Made by a program: the position numbers and the translations under genes. Positions 8,780 to 16,993 of a DNA stretch of 45,195 bases are shown here, piece after piece. The notes beneath the pieces are model-generated. The model did no database searches. It saw only the letters and a program-made list of their open reading frames with translations, and had not been told where the DNA came from. This DNA comes from JAWXUE01 sp044432865 (GTDB lineage Bacteria > Bacillota_I > Bacilli_A > Acholeplasmatales > Anaeroplasmataceae): positions 1 through 45,195 of the forward strand of contig JAWXUF010000005.1 of NCBI GenBank assembly GCA_044432865.1, in the 5' to 3' direction. Every line of letters begins with the position of its first letter. Position 1 is the first letter of the stretch.

Positions 8780-9730
8780 ATGCCGTTAGTTAACACGAAA
8801 GAAATGTTTGAAAAAGCTTATAAAGAAGGTTATGCAGTTGGTGCTTTTAATGTAAATAATATGGAAATAGTTCAAGCTATTACAGAAGCAGCCAAAAAAC
8901 AAAACTCTCCAATCGTACTTCAAGTTTCTGCTGGAGCAAGAAAATATGCTAAACATGGTTATTTAGTAAAATTAGTCGAAGCAGCAATTGAAGATACAAA
9001 CTTACCTATTGCTCTACATTTAGATCATGGTGATACATTTGAATTATGTAAAGCATGTATTGATGGTGGATTTACTTCAGTTATGATTGATGGTTCTCAT
9101 CATTCTTATGAAGATAATGTAGCATTAACAAAAAAAGTATGTGATTACGCTCATGATGTTAAAGCTCGTGGACGTTACATTACTGTTGAAGGTGAATTAG
9201 GAAGATTAGCTGGTGTTGAGGATGATGTTAATGTATCTGATGAAGATGCTCAATATACTAATCCTGATGAAGTATTAGACTTTGTTACAAGAACAGGTGT
9301 TGATTCATTAGCTATCGCTATTGGTACTTCACATGGTGCATTTAAATTTAAACCTGGTCAAACTCCAAAATTAAGAATTGATATTTTAGAAGAAATTGAA
9401 TCAAGATTACCAGGATTCCCTATCGTTTTACATGGTGCATCTTCAGTATTACAAAATCATGTTAAAATTGTAAATGAAAATGGTGGGTCTATGCCTGATG
9501 CTATTGGTATTCCAGAAGATATGTTAAGAGAAGCTGCTGCTAAAGCTGTTTGTAAAATTAATATTGATTCTGATTTAAGATTAGCAATGACTTCTGCAAT
9601 TAGAAAACATTTAAATGATAATCCAAGTCATTTTGATCCAAGACAATATTTAACTGCTGGACGTGATAGTGTACGTGAAGTAGTTGAAAACAAAATTAAA
9701 AATGTATTAGGTTCTACAAATAAAATATAA
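8780..9730 (+). CDS. fba: Class II fructose-1,6-bisphosphate aldolase
   Basis: Zinc-dependent cleavage of fructose-1,6-bisphosphate to dihydroxyacetone phosphate and glyceraldehyde 3-phosphate. Residues HLDHGD (80-85) hold the catalytic Asp82 and zinc ligand His83. Further metal and phosphate-binding segments are GTSHGAFKF (about 193) and LHGASS (about 219), and INIDSDLR near the C-terminus. 316 residues is somewhat longer than the common 285-residue Bacillus form, with additional residues around GRLAGVEDDVN and the C-terminal region. It has its own promoter and terminator. Confidence 0.95.
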   Translation: MPLVNTKEMFEKAYKEGYAVGAFNVNNMEIVQAITEAAKKQNSPIVLQVSAGARKYAKHGYLVKLVEAAIEDTNLPIALHLDHGDTFELCKACIDGGFTSVMIDGSHHSYEDNVALTKKVCDYAHDVKARGRYITVEGELGRLAGVEDDVNVSDEDAQYTNPDEVLDFVTRTGVDSLAIAIGTSHGAFKFKPGQTPKLRIDILEEIESRLPGFPIVLHGASSVLQNHVKIVNENGGSMPDAIGIPEDMLREAAAKAVCKINIDSDLRLAMTSAIRKHLNDNPSHFDPRQYLTAGRDSVREVVENKIKNVLGSTNKI

Positions 9731-9732
9731 TT

Positions 9733-9764
9733 AATAAGACTCGAAAGAGTCTTATTTCTTTTTT
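9733..9764 (+). terminator. Terminator after fba
   Basis: A perfect 10-bp stem AATAAGACTC/GAGTCTTATT with a GAAA tetraloop is followed by TTCTTTTTT. Confidence 0.92.
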
Positions 9765-9819
9765 AAAATATGTTATTTGATGTAAAATTATTTCTAAATA
9801 AATATTTTTTATAATATTG

Positions 9820-9828
9820 TAGTATAAT
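9820..9828 (+). promoter_or_regulatory. -10 element of the bile salt hydrolase gene
   Basis: TAGTATAAT lies 22 bp before the ATG, with AAAAGGAAGTG as ribosome binding site. No convincing -35 is seen. The same TAGTATAAT word precedes five other units in the window. Confidence 0.5.
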
Positions 9829-9849
9829 ATAGTAAAAGGAAGTGTTAAT

Positions 9850-10836
9850 ATGTGTACAGCTTTAACTTTAAAAACAACAGATGAAAAACATTTGTTTGGT
9901 AGAACAATGGATTTAGAATATAATTTCAATCAATCAATTATTTTCATTCCAAGAAATTATACATCAATAAATAAACATACAAATTTAGAATGTACTAATA
10001 AATATGCTATTTTAGGAATGGGTACCGTATTCAATGGTTTTCCTACTTTTTCTGATGTTATGAATGAAAAAGGACTAGCATGTGCAGGTCTTAATTTTCC
10101 TAGACATGCATATTATTATAAAGAAGAAGTAATGGGCAAAATAAATATTCCAGTATATAATTTTCTATTACATATAGTATCTAATTATTCTTCAGTTAAA
10201 GAATTTAAAAAAGATGTTAATAAAATTGCTTTAATAGACGAAGAAATATTTACTAATGTTGCATGTGCTACATTACATTTTATTGTTACAGATAAAACAG
10301 GTGCTTCAATTGTTATTGAACAAACTAAAAAAGGTTTAAATGTATATGATAATAGTGTAGGAGTTTTAACTAATTCCCCAACTTTTGATTATCATATGAT
10401 GAATTTATCTAATTACACTAATATTAGTTACAATCTATCTAAACCTATTACTTTTTCTAAAACTAAAATTACTCCACATGGTCAAGGTAATAGTTTACTA
10501 GGAATTCCTGGAGATATTAGTCCAGCGAGTAGATTTGTACGTACTGTTATTTTAAAAGATGGTACAATTAAAAATTGTAAAAATATTAACGTACCACAAT
10601 ACTTTCATATTATGAATAGTGTTAGTATGGTTGATGGTGTTGCTAGGATAAAAGCAGGATTAAATAATATTACTCAATACACTAGTTGTATGAATATTGA
10701 TGATGGGATTTATTATTATAATACTTATCAAAATTATAGTATTATGAAAATAGATATGCATAAAGAAGATTTAGATGGAAAAGAAATTAAAGTATTTAAA
10801 TATAATAATAATTTTAAACCTATAGAAGAGAATTAA
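9850..10836 (+). CDS. bsh: Bile salt hydrolase (conjugated bile acid hydrolase, Ntn-hydrolase family)
   Basis: Hydrolyses the amide bond of glycine- or taurine-conjugated bile acids. The protein starts MCTALTL, so Cys2 becomes the N-terminal nucleophile after Met removal. All catalytic positions of the clostridial enzyme occur at the same numbers: Cys2, Arg18, Asp21, Asn82, Asn175 and Arg228. The segments FNQSIIFIPRN, TNSPTFD and GDISPASRF support BSH rather than penicillin V acylase. 328 residues matches the family. It has its own -10 and terminator among core genes, which suggests an inserted accessory gene, though base composition is like its neighbours. Location is probably cytoplasmic, since there is no signal peptide. 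It is the clearest sign of a gut habitat. Confidence 0.92.
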   Translation: MCTALTLKTTDEKHLFGRTMDLEYNFNQSIIFIPRNYTSINKHTNLECTNKYAILGMGTVFNGFPTFSDVMNEKGLACAGLNFPRHAYYYKEEVMGKINIPVYNFLLHIVSNYSSVKEFKKDVNKIALIDEEIFTNVACATLHFIVTDKTGASIVIEQTKKGLNVYDNSVGVLTNSPTFDYHMMNLSNYTNISYNLSKPITFSKTKITPHGQGNSLLGIPGDISPASRFVRTVILKDGTIKNCKNINVPQYFHIMNSVSMVDGVARIKAGLNNITQYTSCMNIDDGIYYYNTYQNYSIMKIDMHKEDLDGKEIKVFKYNNNFKPIEEN

Positions 10837-10853
10837 TTTTCTCTTTTTTTCTT
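10826..10853 (+). terminator. Terminator overlapping the end of bsh
   Basis: AAGAGAA/TTCTCTT with a 6-nt loop is followed by TTTTTTTCTTT. The bsh stop codon lies in the loop. Confidence 0.8.
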
Positions 10854-10904
10854 TAATTAGATAATTATTTATAGTATAATAAAGTAACAAAAGGAGTGAT
10901 TAAA

Positions 10905-13208
10905 ATGGTTGTAGCAGTTGTTGTAGATAGAAAAACTTTATCAGTAAATAAACCTTATGATTATTTAGTCACTAAAGAATTAGAAGATGTTATTAAAGTA
11001 GGGATGAGAGTAGTAGTTAATTTCGCTGGAAAAGATTTAATTGGTTATGTTGTTGCTATTAAAGAAAAAGCTGAATATGATAAATTGAAAGAAGTTAAAC
11101 AAATCCTAGATGTAATACCTTGTTTAACAGAAGAACTACTTTATTTAGCACAAAACATGCATACTTATTATTGTTGTTTATATGTTAAAGTTTTAGAAAC
11201 AATGATTCCTCAAGCGTTAAGAGGTAGTTATAAAACAATTATTAATAAAGTAAGTGATGATATTCCAAATGATATTAATATGTTGTTTAAAAATAATACA
11301 TTTACTTTAGAAAATAAACATAATGAATATTTAAAGACAATATTAAAATTAGTAAAAGAAGATAAATTAGAATTAGTACAAAGTGTATCAGATAAAGGTA
11401 ATATCAAAGAAAAAAGTGTTTTATCTTTAAATACATTTGATATTAAATTAAATAAATCACAACAAGAAATTGTTGATTATTTTGATAATATTGATAAAGT
11501 TGATAAATCAATTTTAAATGATGTTTTTTCAACTGCTCGAGTAAAATTATTAATTGATAAAAAAGTTTTATTTGAAGAAAAAGAAGAAGTTAATAGACTT
11601 CTTATTAAAGAACATGAAGATAAAAAAGTAGAATTAAATGAAGAGCAAATTAATGTTATTGATCAAATAGGATTAAACAAATTTGAAACATATTTATTGC
11701 ATGGTGTAACTGGTAGTGGTAAAACAGAAATTTATTTGAATATGATTGAAGAAGTAGTAAATCAAGGTAAAGAAGCAATAATGTTAGTACCAGAAATTTC
11801 TTTAACTCCTCAAATGATTGAGCGTGTACATGGAAGATTTAATGATACTGTTGCACTTTATCATAGTGGACTTTCTATAGGTGAGAAATATGACCAGTGG
11901 AGACGTATTATAAATAAAGAGGTTAAAATAGTAGTAGGAGCAAGAAGTGCTGTATTTACGCCATTTTCTAATTTAGGTATTATCATTATTGATGAAGAAC
12001 ATGAGTCTAGTTATAAGCAAGATGTTGAACCTAGATATGATGCTAGGATGATTGCTAGGATACGTGCTAATAAACATAATTGTCCTGTTATATTAGGTAG
12101 TGCTACACCTGATATAAATAGTTTTTATAAAGCTAAAGAAGGAAAGTATAAATTACTTGAATTAAAACAAAGAGCTAATAAGCAAAGTCTTCCTACTTTA
12201 AAAGTAATTAATATGGCTGATGAGTTAAAGAGTGGTAATAGAGAATTATTATCTAGGGAATTAAAAAAGAAAATTCAAGAAAGAATTGATCGTGATGAAC
12301 AAACCATTATTTTATTAAATAGAAGAGGATATTCAAGTTTTGTTATGTGTAGAGAATGTGATGAGACAGTTAAGTGTCCTCATTGTGATGTTAGTTTAAC
12401 ATATCATAAAACTAACAATACTTTAAGATGTCATCATTGCGGTCATTCTAAAAACAATGTATCCTCATGTCCATCTTGTGGATCAGTTAATATTAAATAT
12501 ATAGGTATTGGTACACAACAAGTCGTTGAAAATTTACAAGAATCATTTCCTGATGAATTGATTTTAAGAATGGATGTTGATACGACTTCTAAAAAGAATT
12601 CACATGAAGAAATATTAAATACATTTAAAGAAAGAAAAAGTAAGATACTAGTTGGTACACAAATGATTGCTAAAGGATTAGATTTTCCTTATGTAACATT
12701 AGTTGGAATACTATCAGCTGACATAGGACTTAAATCTGTTAATTATGATGCTAATGAGAAATGTTTTCAATTAATTACTCAAGTAGCAGGTAGAGCAGGA
12801 AGACATCATTTAGATGGTGAAGTTATTGTTCAAGCTTATCAAACAGATTCTTATGCAATTGAACTTGCTAAACAAAATAATTATTTAGAATTTTATAATA
12901 GAGATTTATCGATTAGAAAACTTTCATTTAATCCGCCTTTTAGTGAATTAATTACAATTATAGTTAGTTCTAAAAATAAGATTGAATCAATGAAGTACGC
13001 ACAAAAAATAAAGAATTATTTATCTTCTCAAACAACTGCTAAAGTAATTGGTCCTGCTGAAGATGAAATATTATTTTTAAATGATAGATATAGATATAAA
13101 ATATCAATAAAATATATTCAAGATAATAAAATGAAAAGTGCTTTAGAACAAATATATCTAAATGCAATTACAAATAAAGATATTTCTATTTCAATAAATA
13201 GAGGTTAG
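10905..13208 (+). CDS. priA: Primosomal protein N' (replication restart helicase)
   Basis: 3'-5' helicase that reloads the replisome at stalled forks. The N-terminal 3'BD opens VAVVVDRKTLSVNKPYDYLV. Walker A is GVTGSGKT near residue 266, Walker B is IIDEEHE near 362, and the zinc-binding insertion has eight cysteines between about 480 and 525 (CRECDETVKCPHC, CHHCGH, CPSCG). 767 residues is near the usual 730-800. The ATG at 10905 is preferred over the in-frame GTG at 10896 because AAAGGAGTG is the ribosome binding site. It is 9 bp from fmt; the def gene found between them in Bacillus is absent. Confidence 0.95.
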   Translation: MVVAVVVDRKTLSVNKPYDYLVTKELEDVIKVGMRVVVNFAGKDLIGYVVAIKEKAEYDKLKEVKQILDVIPCLTEELLYLAQNMHTYYCCLYVKVLETMIPQALRGSYKTIINKVSDDIPNDINMLFKNNTFTLENKHNEYLKTILKLVKEDKLELVQSVSDKGNIKEKSVLSLNTFDIKLNKSQQEIVDYFDNIDKVDKSILNDVFSTARVKLLIDKKVLFEEKEEVNRLLIKEHEDKKVELNEEQINVIDQIGLNKFETYLLHGVTGSGKTEIYLNMIEEVVNQGKEAIMLVPEISLTPQMIERVHGRFNDTVALYHSGLSIGEKYDQWRRIINKEVKIVVGARSAVFTPFSNLGIIIIDEEHESSYKQDVEPRYDARMIARIRANKHNCPVILGSATPDINSFYKAKEGKYKLLELKQRANKQSLPTLKVINMADELKSGNRELLSRELKKKIQERIDRDEQTIILLNRRGYSSFVMCRECDETVKCPHCDVSLTYHKTNNTLRCHHCGHSKNNVSSCPSCGSVNIKYIGIGTQQVVENLQESFPDELILRMDVDTTSKKNSHEEILNTFKERKSKILVGTQMIAKGLDFPYVTLVGILSADIGLKSVNYDANEKCFQLITQVAGRAGRHHLDGEVIVQAYQTDSYAIELAKQNNYLEFYNRDLSIRKLSFNPPFSELITIIVSSKNKIESMKYAQKIKNYLSSQTTAKVIGPAEDEILFLNDRYRYKISIKYIQDNKMKSALEQIYLNAITNKDISISINRG

Positions 13209-13217
13209 GAGAACAAT

Positions 13218-14150
13218 ATGAAAATAATTTTTATGGGAACACCTGAGTTTAGTGCTCCAATTTTACAAAGTTTAATCGATAAATATGAAGTTGTATTAGT
13301 TATAACACAACCAGATGCTGTTGTTGGGAGAAAAAAAGAGATAGTTTTCTCGCCAGTTAAAGAAACTGCATTAAAAAATAACATTGAAGTATTTCAACCA
13401 GTTAAAATAAAAGAAGATATTGAATACATTAATAGTTTTAATGCTGATTTAATTGTTACTGCAGCTTATGGACAAATTATTCCTGTTGAAGTTTTACATC
13501 ATCCAAAATATAAATCAATTAATGTTCATGCATCATTACTTCCTAAATTAAGAGGTGGTGCTCCTATTCATAAATCAATTATTTTTGGTCATGAAAAAAC
13601 TGGTGTAACAGTTATGTATATGGAGAAAAAAATGGATTCTGGTGATATTTTATCTCAAAGAGAATTAGTTATTGAAGATACTGATAATACAACAGTTTTA
13701 TTTGAAAAGTTATCAGTAATTGGAAATGAATTGCTATTAGAAACTATTCCTAAATTAATTAATGGTGAGATTACACCTATTAAACAAAATGATGATGAAG
13801 TTACATTTGCTTGGAATATTAAACATGAAGAGCAATTTATTAATTGGAATAAAACAAGTAGAGAAATTTTTAATTTAGTTAGAGGACTAACATTAAACCC
13901 TGGTGCATTAACAAGTTACAATGGTAATGTAATAAAAATCAAAGAAGTTGAAATGAAAGAAGATTCATCTAATGCAAATGCAGGTACAATCATCGATTTA
14001 AATAAAAAGATATTAATTAAAACATTAGATGGAGCAATTGAAATTAAAGAATTGCAATTAAGTGGTAAAAAGATGATGGATAGTAAATCATTTTTAAATG
14101 GTTCAAAATTATTAGAATTAAATACTTTATTTTCAAATGACATTTTATAA
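13218..14150 (+). CDS. fmt: Methionyl-tRNA formyltransferase
   Basis: Transfers a formyl group from 10-formyltetrahydrofolate to initiator Met-tRNA. The N-terminal Rossmann fold opens IIFMGTPEFSAPIL. The catalytic segment NVHASLLPKLRGGAPIH holds the Asn and His, and the catalytic Asp lies in MEKKMDSGDIL. A C-terminal OB-like domain follows from about residue 205. 310 residues is standard. TAGGAGAACA precedes the ATG, and the gene follows priA closely. Confidence 0.96.
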   Translation: MKIIFMGTPEFSAPILQSLIDKYEVVLVITQPDAVVGRKKEIVFSPVKETALKNNIEVFQPVKIKEDIEYINSFNADLIVTAAYGQIIPVEVLHHPKYKSINVHASLLPKLRGGAPIHKSIIFGHEKTGVTVMYMEKKMDSGDILSQRELVIEDTDNTTVLFEKLSVIGNELLLETIPKLINGEITPIKQNDDEVTFAWNIKHEEQFINWNKTSREIFNLVRGLTLNPGALTSYNGNVIKIKEVEMKEDSSNANAGTIIDLNKKILIKTLDGAIEIKELQLSGKKMMDSKSFLNGSKLLELNTLFSNDIL

Positions 14151-14170
14151 TGTTATTTTATCGATATTTG

Positions 14171-14179
14171 TAGTATAAT
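14171..14179 (+). promoter_or_regulatory. -10 element upstream of the pgpA-like gene
   Basis: TAGTATAAT lies 26 bp before the ATG at 14206. The -35 is unclear. It suggests that the three-gene operon starts here rather than reading through from fmt. Confidence 0.5.
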
Positions 14180-14205
14180 GTAATTAACTTATGGGAGGGA
14201 TTATT

Positions 14206-14733
14206 ATGGCAAATCCAAAATTATTATTTTCAAGAGAAGAAATGACAAAAATGAATATTGAAACATTAAAACAAAGAGGTGTATCAATTGATGAGATTGC
14301 ATTAATATCTTTTAATCAACAATCAAAATATACTAAAGATGTTAGTATGGATGTTTGTGTTGAAAGTGTTATTAAAGTGTTATCATACAGAGATATTTTT
14401 CACCATGTTCAATTAGGTGCTGAAATTGATCGTTTAACTGAAGAAAAACTTTTTAAAGGACCTATTCAAGATATCTTATATCATGATTTAGGGTTATTTG
14501 GTATTGATGAAGTTTTAGGATTAGATATTTCAGGTATTTACGGTGTAATTGGTAAAACTAATTTTGGTGATGTTGATATTAATAAACCAGGAATTGTTGA
14601 TAAGTTAAATGAAGAAGGTAAAAAAGAAGGACATTGTCATACTTTTATGGATGATATCGTTGGTGCAATTGCAGCTGCAGCATCTACAAGAGTTGCACAA
14701 GTAATGAATGAAGAGTTAGCGAAAAATAAATAA
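14206..14733 (+). CDS. PgpA/YutG-like phosphatidylglycerophosphatase A family protein
   Basis: The 175-residue product has the layout of the PgpA family as found in Firmicutes (YutG). It opens with a LKQRGVSIDEIA-type segment and ends with GHCHTFMDDIVGAIAAAAST; the Asp-Asp pair lies in the conserved region of the family. The family dephosphorylates phosphatidylglycerophosphate to phosphatidylglycerol, although the YutG branch is little studied and lacks clear transmembrane helices, as here. ATG 14206 follows GGGAGGG; the upstream ATG at 14191 would overlap that site. Its stop TAA shares its last base with the next ATG. Confidence 0.72.
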   Translation: MANPKLLFSREEMTKMNIETLKQRGVSIDEIALISFNQQSKYTKDVSMDVCVESVIKVLSYRDIFHHVQLGAEIDRLTEEKLFKGPIQDILYHDLGLFGIDEVLGLDISGIYGVIGKTNFGDVDINKPGIVDKLNEEGKKEGHCHTFMDDIVGAIAAAASTRVAQVMNEELAKNK

Positions 14734-16022
14734 TGAAGTTCTTTAGTAAAAAAAAAATAATTGCTTTCTTTACTAAACACTTTAGTTTTGAAAGTGATAT
14801 TGATTTATCAAATGAAACAGAAGTATTATTTAGAAGAAATGTTGTAATTAAGAATATTATATTCTTATCAAACATTGTTTACTCTTCTATTCTTTTTGTT
14901 CTTAATTTTGGTAGTGATGAGCCAGGGAGTTGGCTTTTTACTGTAATACCATTTCCTATTACCTTTTTAATAAATAAAACAATAAAAAGACTAATTCATC
15001 AAGATAAAGATGTGCTAATAACTCAACAAGTTGCGATGTATATGTCATCTTTTTATATGTTTTTATCAGCAATATTAATTTATTTAAAATTATCTGTAGC
15101 AACAGATCCATATTTAGCAGATGCTGGATATATGTTAATTTACTATTCTTTAATTGTAGTAAGTTTATATCAAAATAGAAGTATGTTAAAAAGAGTATTT
15201 ACATGGATGTTACCGATGATTACTGTTGTCCATGTATTACTTACCCATAATTTATTCTCCTATGAATACTCTGCTGAGTTATTTACATTCTTAAAAGAGT
15301 TCTTTACAACTACTGAATTTAGAGATATAGCATTTAGAACTGTTATAATGATATGTTTTATGATAGTAGTATATGTAATTTGTGTATTAGGTGAAAAGAT
15401 GAGTGAAGCTAGAACGCAAGAACTAGGGAAAAGACAAGAAATTCAACAAGATTTTACAGTTATAGTATCAGACTTATTTGATGTATTAATTAAATCAAGA
15501 GCAGGTAATGATGTTGATGAGTCTAGAGATGAAAGTTTGTATTTAATGACACAAAAATTATCTTCATTATATGGTTTAGAACCTAAAAAGGGTGAAGAAC
15601 TTGCACAATATTCTATTTTCTTAACAAAACATAAAAATGACTTTAAATTAGAAAATGTTGGGAGTGACGAGGATAACTTTGAGTTTTTACGTAATCAATC
15701 TGAACTTGGAACAAAACTAGTTAAAAGAATTGAATTAGCTGATAAAACTGAAAAAATCTCACGAGCTCATCATGAGGGTGAAGTTTCACCAGCTTTTACT
15801 AATTCAATGAATAAAATTCAAAAAAATTCTGAGATGGATATTATTTTACTTGCTGATTTATATATTACTTTAAGAGAATATACAACTTATAAAAGACCTT
15901 ATACACATGTTTTAACTATGGATCACATTAGAAATCAATTTCATGTTTATTTTGAAAGTGCATTAATTGAAAGATTTATAAAATATCAAACAGAATTTGA
16001 AAATATTTATGATAGGGATTAA
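14733..16022 (+). CDS. Six-TM membrane protein with degenerate HD-GYP-like cytoplasmic domain
   Basis: Residues about 35-225 contain roughly six hydrophobic segments (for example WLFTVIPFPITFLI and VIMICFMIVVYVICVLG). The C-terminal 200 residues follow the order of an HD-GYP domain. AQYSIFLTKHKND stands where LHDIGK is expected, SRAHHEG matches the HHE motif, and LADLYITLREYTTYKRPYTH matches the D-x-RPY region. The HD dyad and the GYP triplet are lost, so cyclic-di-GMP hydrolysis is unlikely; a sensory or binding role is inference. There is no clear Shine-Dalgarno, and the start overlaps the previous stop (TAATG), indicating translational coupling. Confidence 0.65.
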   Translation: MKFFSKKKIIAFFTKHFSFESDIDLSNETEVLFRRNVVIKNIIFLSNIVYSSILFVLNFGSDEPGSWLFTVIPFPITFLINKTIKRLIHQDKDVLITQQVAMYMSSFYMFLSAILIYLKLSVATDPYLADAGYMLIYYSLIVVSLYQNRSMLKRVFTWMLPMITVVHVLLTHNLFSYEYSAELFTFLKEFFTTTEFRDIAFRTVIMICFMIVVYVICVLGEKMSEARTQELGKRQEIQQDFTVIVSDLFDVLIKSRAGNDVDESRDESLYLMTQKLSSLYGLEPKKGEELAQYSIFLTKHKNDFKLENVGSDEDNFEFLRNQSELGTKLVKRIELADKTEKISRAHHEGEVSPAFTNSMNKIQKNSEMDIILLADLYITLREYTTYKRPYTHVLTMDHIRNQFHVYFESALIERFIKYQTEFENIYDRD

Positions 16023-16024
16023 TA

Positions 16025-16507
16025 ATGAAATTTAAATATTGTCCTGAATGTGGTAGTTTGTTAAGTGAGAAAGATATTACAAACGAAGGACTGATTCCTT
16101 TTTGTTGTGATTGTAATAAAGTTTACTTTCCGTTTAGTTATCCTTGTGTAATTTGTTTTGTTAAATATCATGAAAAATATTTACTTATTAAACAAAATTA
16201 TATATCAGATAACTATGTTTTAGTAGCAGGTCATATAAAACAAGGAAGTAATGCTGAATTAACTATTAGAGAAGAAATAAAAGAAGAAGTTGGACTTGAT
16301 GTGAAAAGTATAACTTATGTGAATAGTTATTTTCATGAAAAAGGGAATAACATTATGTTTGGTTATTTTGTTGAAGCAGAAGGTAAAATTGAAACAAATC
16401 ATGAAGTTGATAACTATAAGTTAGTAACTAAAGAAGAGGCTTTAGAACTTTTAAATAAAAGTTATATTGCTTATAAACTTGTAAAAGAATATTTCGATAA
16501 AAAGTAA
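16025..16507 (+). CDS. Zinc-ribbon NUDIX hydrolase-like protein
   Basis: Residues 1-40 form a small zinc ribbon (CPECG then CCDC), as in NADH pyrophosphatase-like NUDIX proteins. The NUDIX box reads GHIKQGSNAELTIREEIKEE followed by VGL. The two metal-binding glutamates of the EExG part are kept. The first Glu of the box is Ser and the canonical Arg is shifted by one position, so activity is uncertain. Length is 160 residues; the substrate cannot be predicted. It is the last gene of the pgpA-HD-NUDIX operon, 2 bp after its neighbour, and its stop codon lies in the terminator stem. Confidence 0.78.
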   Translation: MKFKYCPECGSLLSEKDITNEGLIPFCCDCNKVYFPFSYPCVICFVKYHEKYLLIKQNYISDNYVLVAGHIKQGSNAELTIREEIKEEVGLDVKSITYVNSYFHEKGNNIMFGYFVEAEGKIETNHEVDNYKLVTKEEALELLNKSYIAYKLVKEYFDKK

Positions 16508-16537
16508 GATGGATAATCATCTTACTTTTATTTTTTA
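16500..16537 (+). terminator. Terminator overlapping the end of the NUDIX gene
   Basis: A perfect 12-bp stem AAAAGTAAGATG/CATCTTACTTTT with a 6-nt loop is followed by ATTTTTT. The stop codon TAA (16505-16507) is in the left arm. Confidence 0.88.
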
Positions 16538-16561
16538 CCATTAAATACATCTATAAAAATC

Positions 16562-16590
16562 TTGTTATATTCTAAGTTATATTGTATAAT
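16562..16590 (+). promoter_or_regulatory. Promoter of the SAM riboswitch-metK transcript
   Basis: TTGTTA (16562-16567), a 17-bp spacer and TATAAT (16585-16590) place the transcription start near 16597, a few bases before P1 of the riboswitch. Confidence 0.75.
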
Positions 16591-16600
16591 TAATTTGTTA

Positions 16601-16696
16601 TCTTATTAAGAGTCTTTGAGGTGAGTCAACCATTGATAAGACAGCAACCTATTAATTTAGGTGCTTTTGACCAGAGGGGATACCCTAACAATGAGA
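16601..16696 (+). ncRNA. SAM-I (S-box) riboswitch aptamer
   Basis: All S-box helices can be drawn. P1 is CTTATT (16602-16607) with AATGAG (16690-16695), followed by the conserved AAGAG. P2a is GTCTT (16612-16616) with AAGAC (16638-16642), then a kink-turn with TGAG/TTGAT. P2b is GGT/ACC. P3 is ACCTA (16647-16651) with TAGGT (16658-16662), inside the S-box core GCAACC...GGTGC. P4 is AGGG/CCCT (16675-16686). Binding of S-adenosylmethionine should stabilise P1. It precedes the TSCPD gene and metK, the classical target of this class. Confidence 0.9.
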
Positions 16697-16737
16697 GAGT
16701 TATTAATCGATTCTCTTTAAAATAAAATAAAAGGAGA
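16694..16737 (+). promoter_or_regulatory. Probable translational expression platform of the SAM riboswitch
   Basis: AGAGAG (16694-16699), sharing two bases with P1, can pair with TTCTCT (16711-16716). Alternatively TCTCTTT (16712-16718) can pair over 7 bp with AAGGAGA (16731-16737), the ribosome binding site of the next gene, closing a 12-nt loop. There is no U-run after either hairpin, so this looks like Shine-Dalgarno sequestration rather than a terminator. Inferred state: SAM bound, P1 formed, ribosome site closed. Confidence 0.65.
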
Positions 16738-16744
16738 AATATAT

Positions 16745-16993
16745 ATGGAAAACAAAACATTTAAAACAGCTGGTGTCTGTGCAAAAGAAATTACATTCGA
16801 TTATAATGATGGATGTATTTATAACGTGAATTTTACTGGTGGATGTAATGGTAATTTAAGAGCTATTGCGAAACTAATTGATGGTAAAAGTTTAGAAGAA
16901 GTAAAAAATTTATTAGAAGGTAATACATGTGGTCCTAGACCAACTTCATGTGGTGACCAATTAGCTAAAGCTATTTCAGAGGTGTTAGTATAA
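16745..16993 (+). CDS. TSCPD domain protein (small cysteine-rich family TIGR03905-like)
   Basis: This 82-residue protein carries the TSCPD domain also found at the C-terminus of some ribonucleotide reductases. Conserved features are GVCAKEI, GGCNGNL, and NTCGPRPTSCGDQL near the end. Five cysteines are spread in CxxK, DGC, GGC and TCGPRPTSC contexts and could bind a metal; that is inference. Function is unknown. It is the first gene behind the SAM riboswitch and overlaps metK by one base (TAATG), so it is made with metK under SAM control. Confidence 0.85.
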   Translation: MENKTFKTAGVCAKEITFDYNDGCIYNVNFTGGCNGNLRAIAKLIDGKSLEEVKNLLEGNTCGPRPTSCGDQLAKAISEVLV

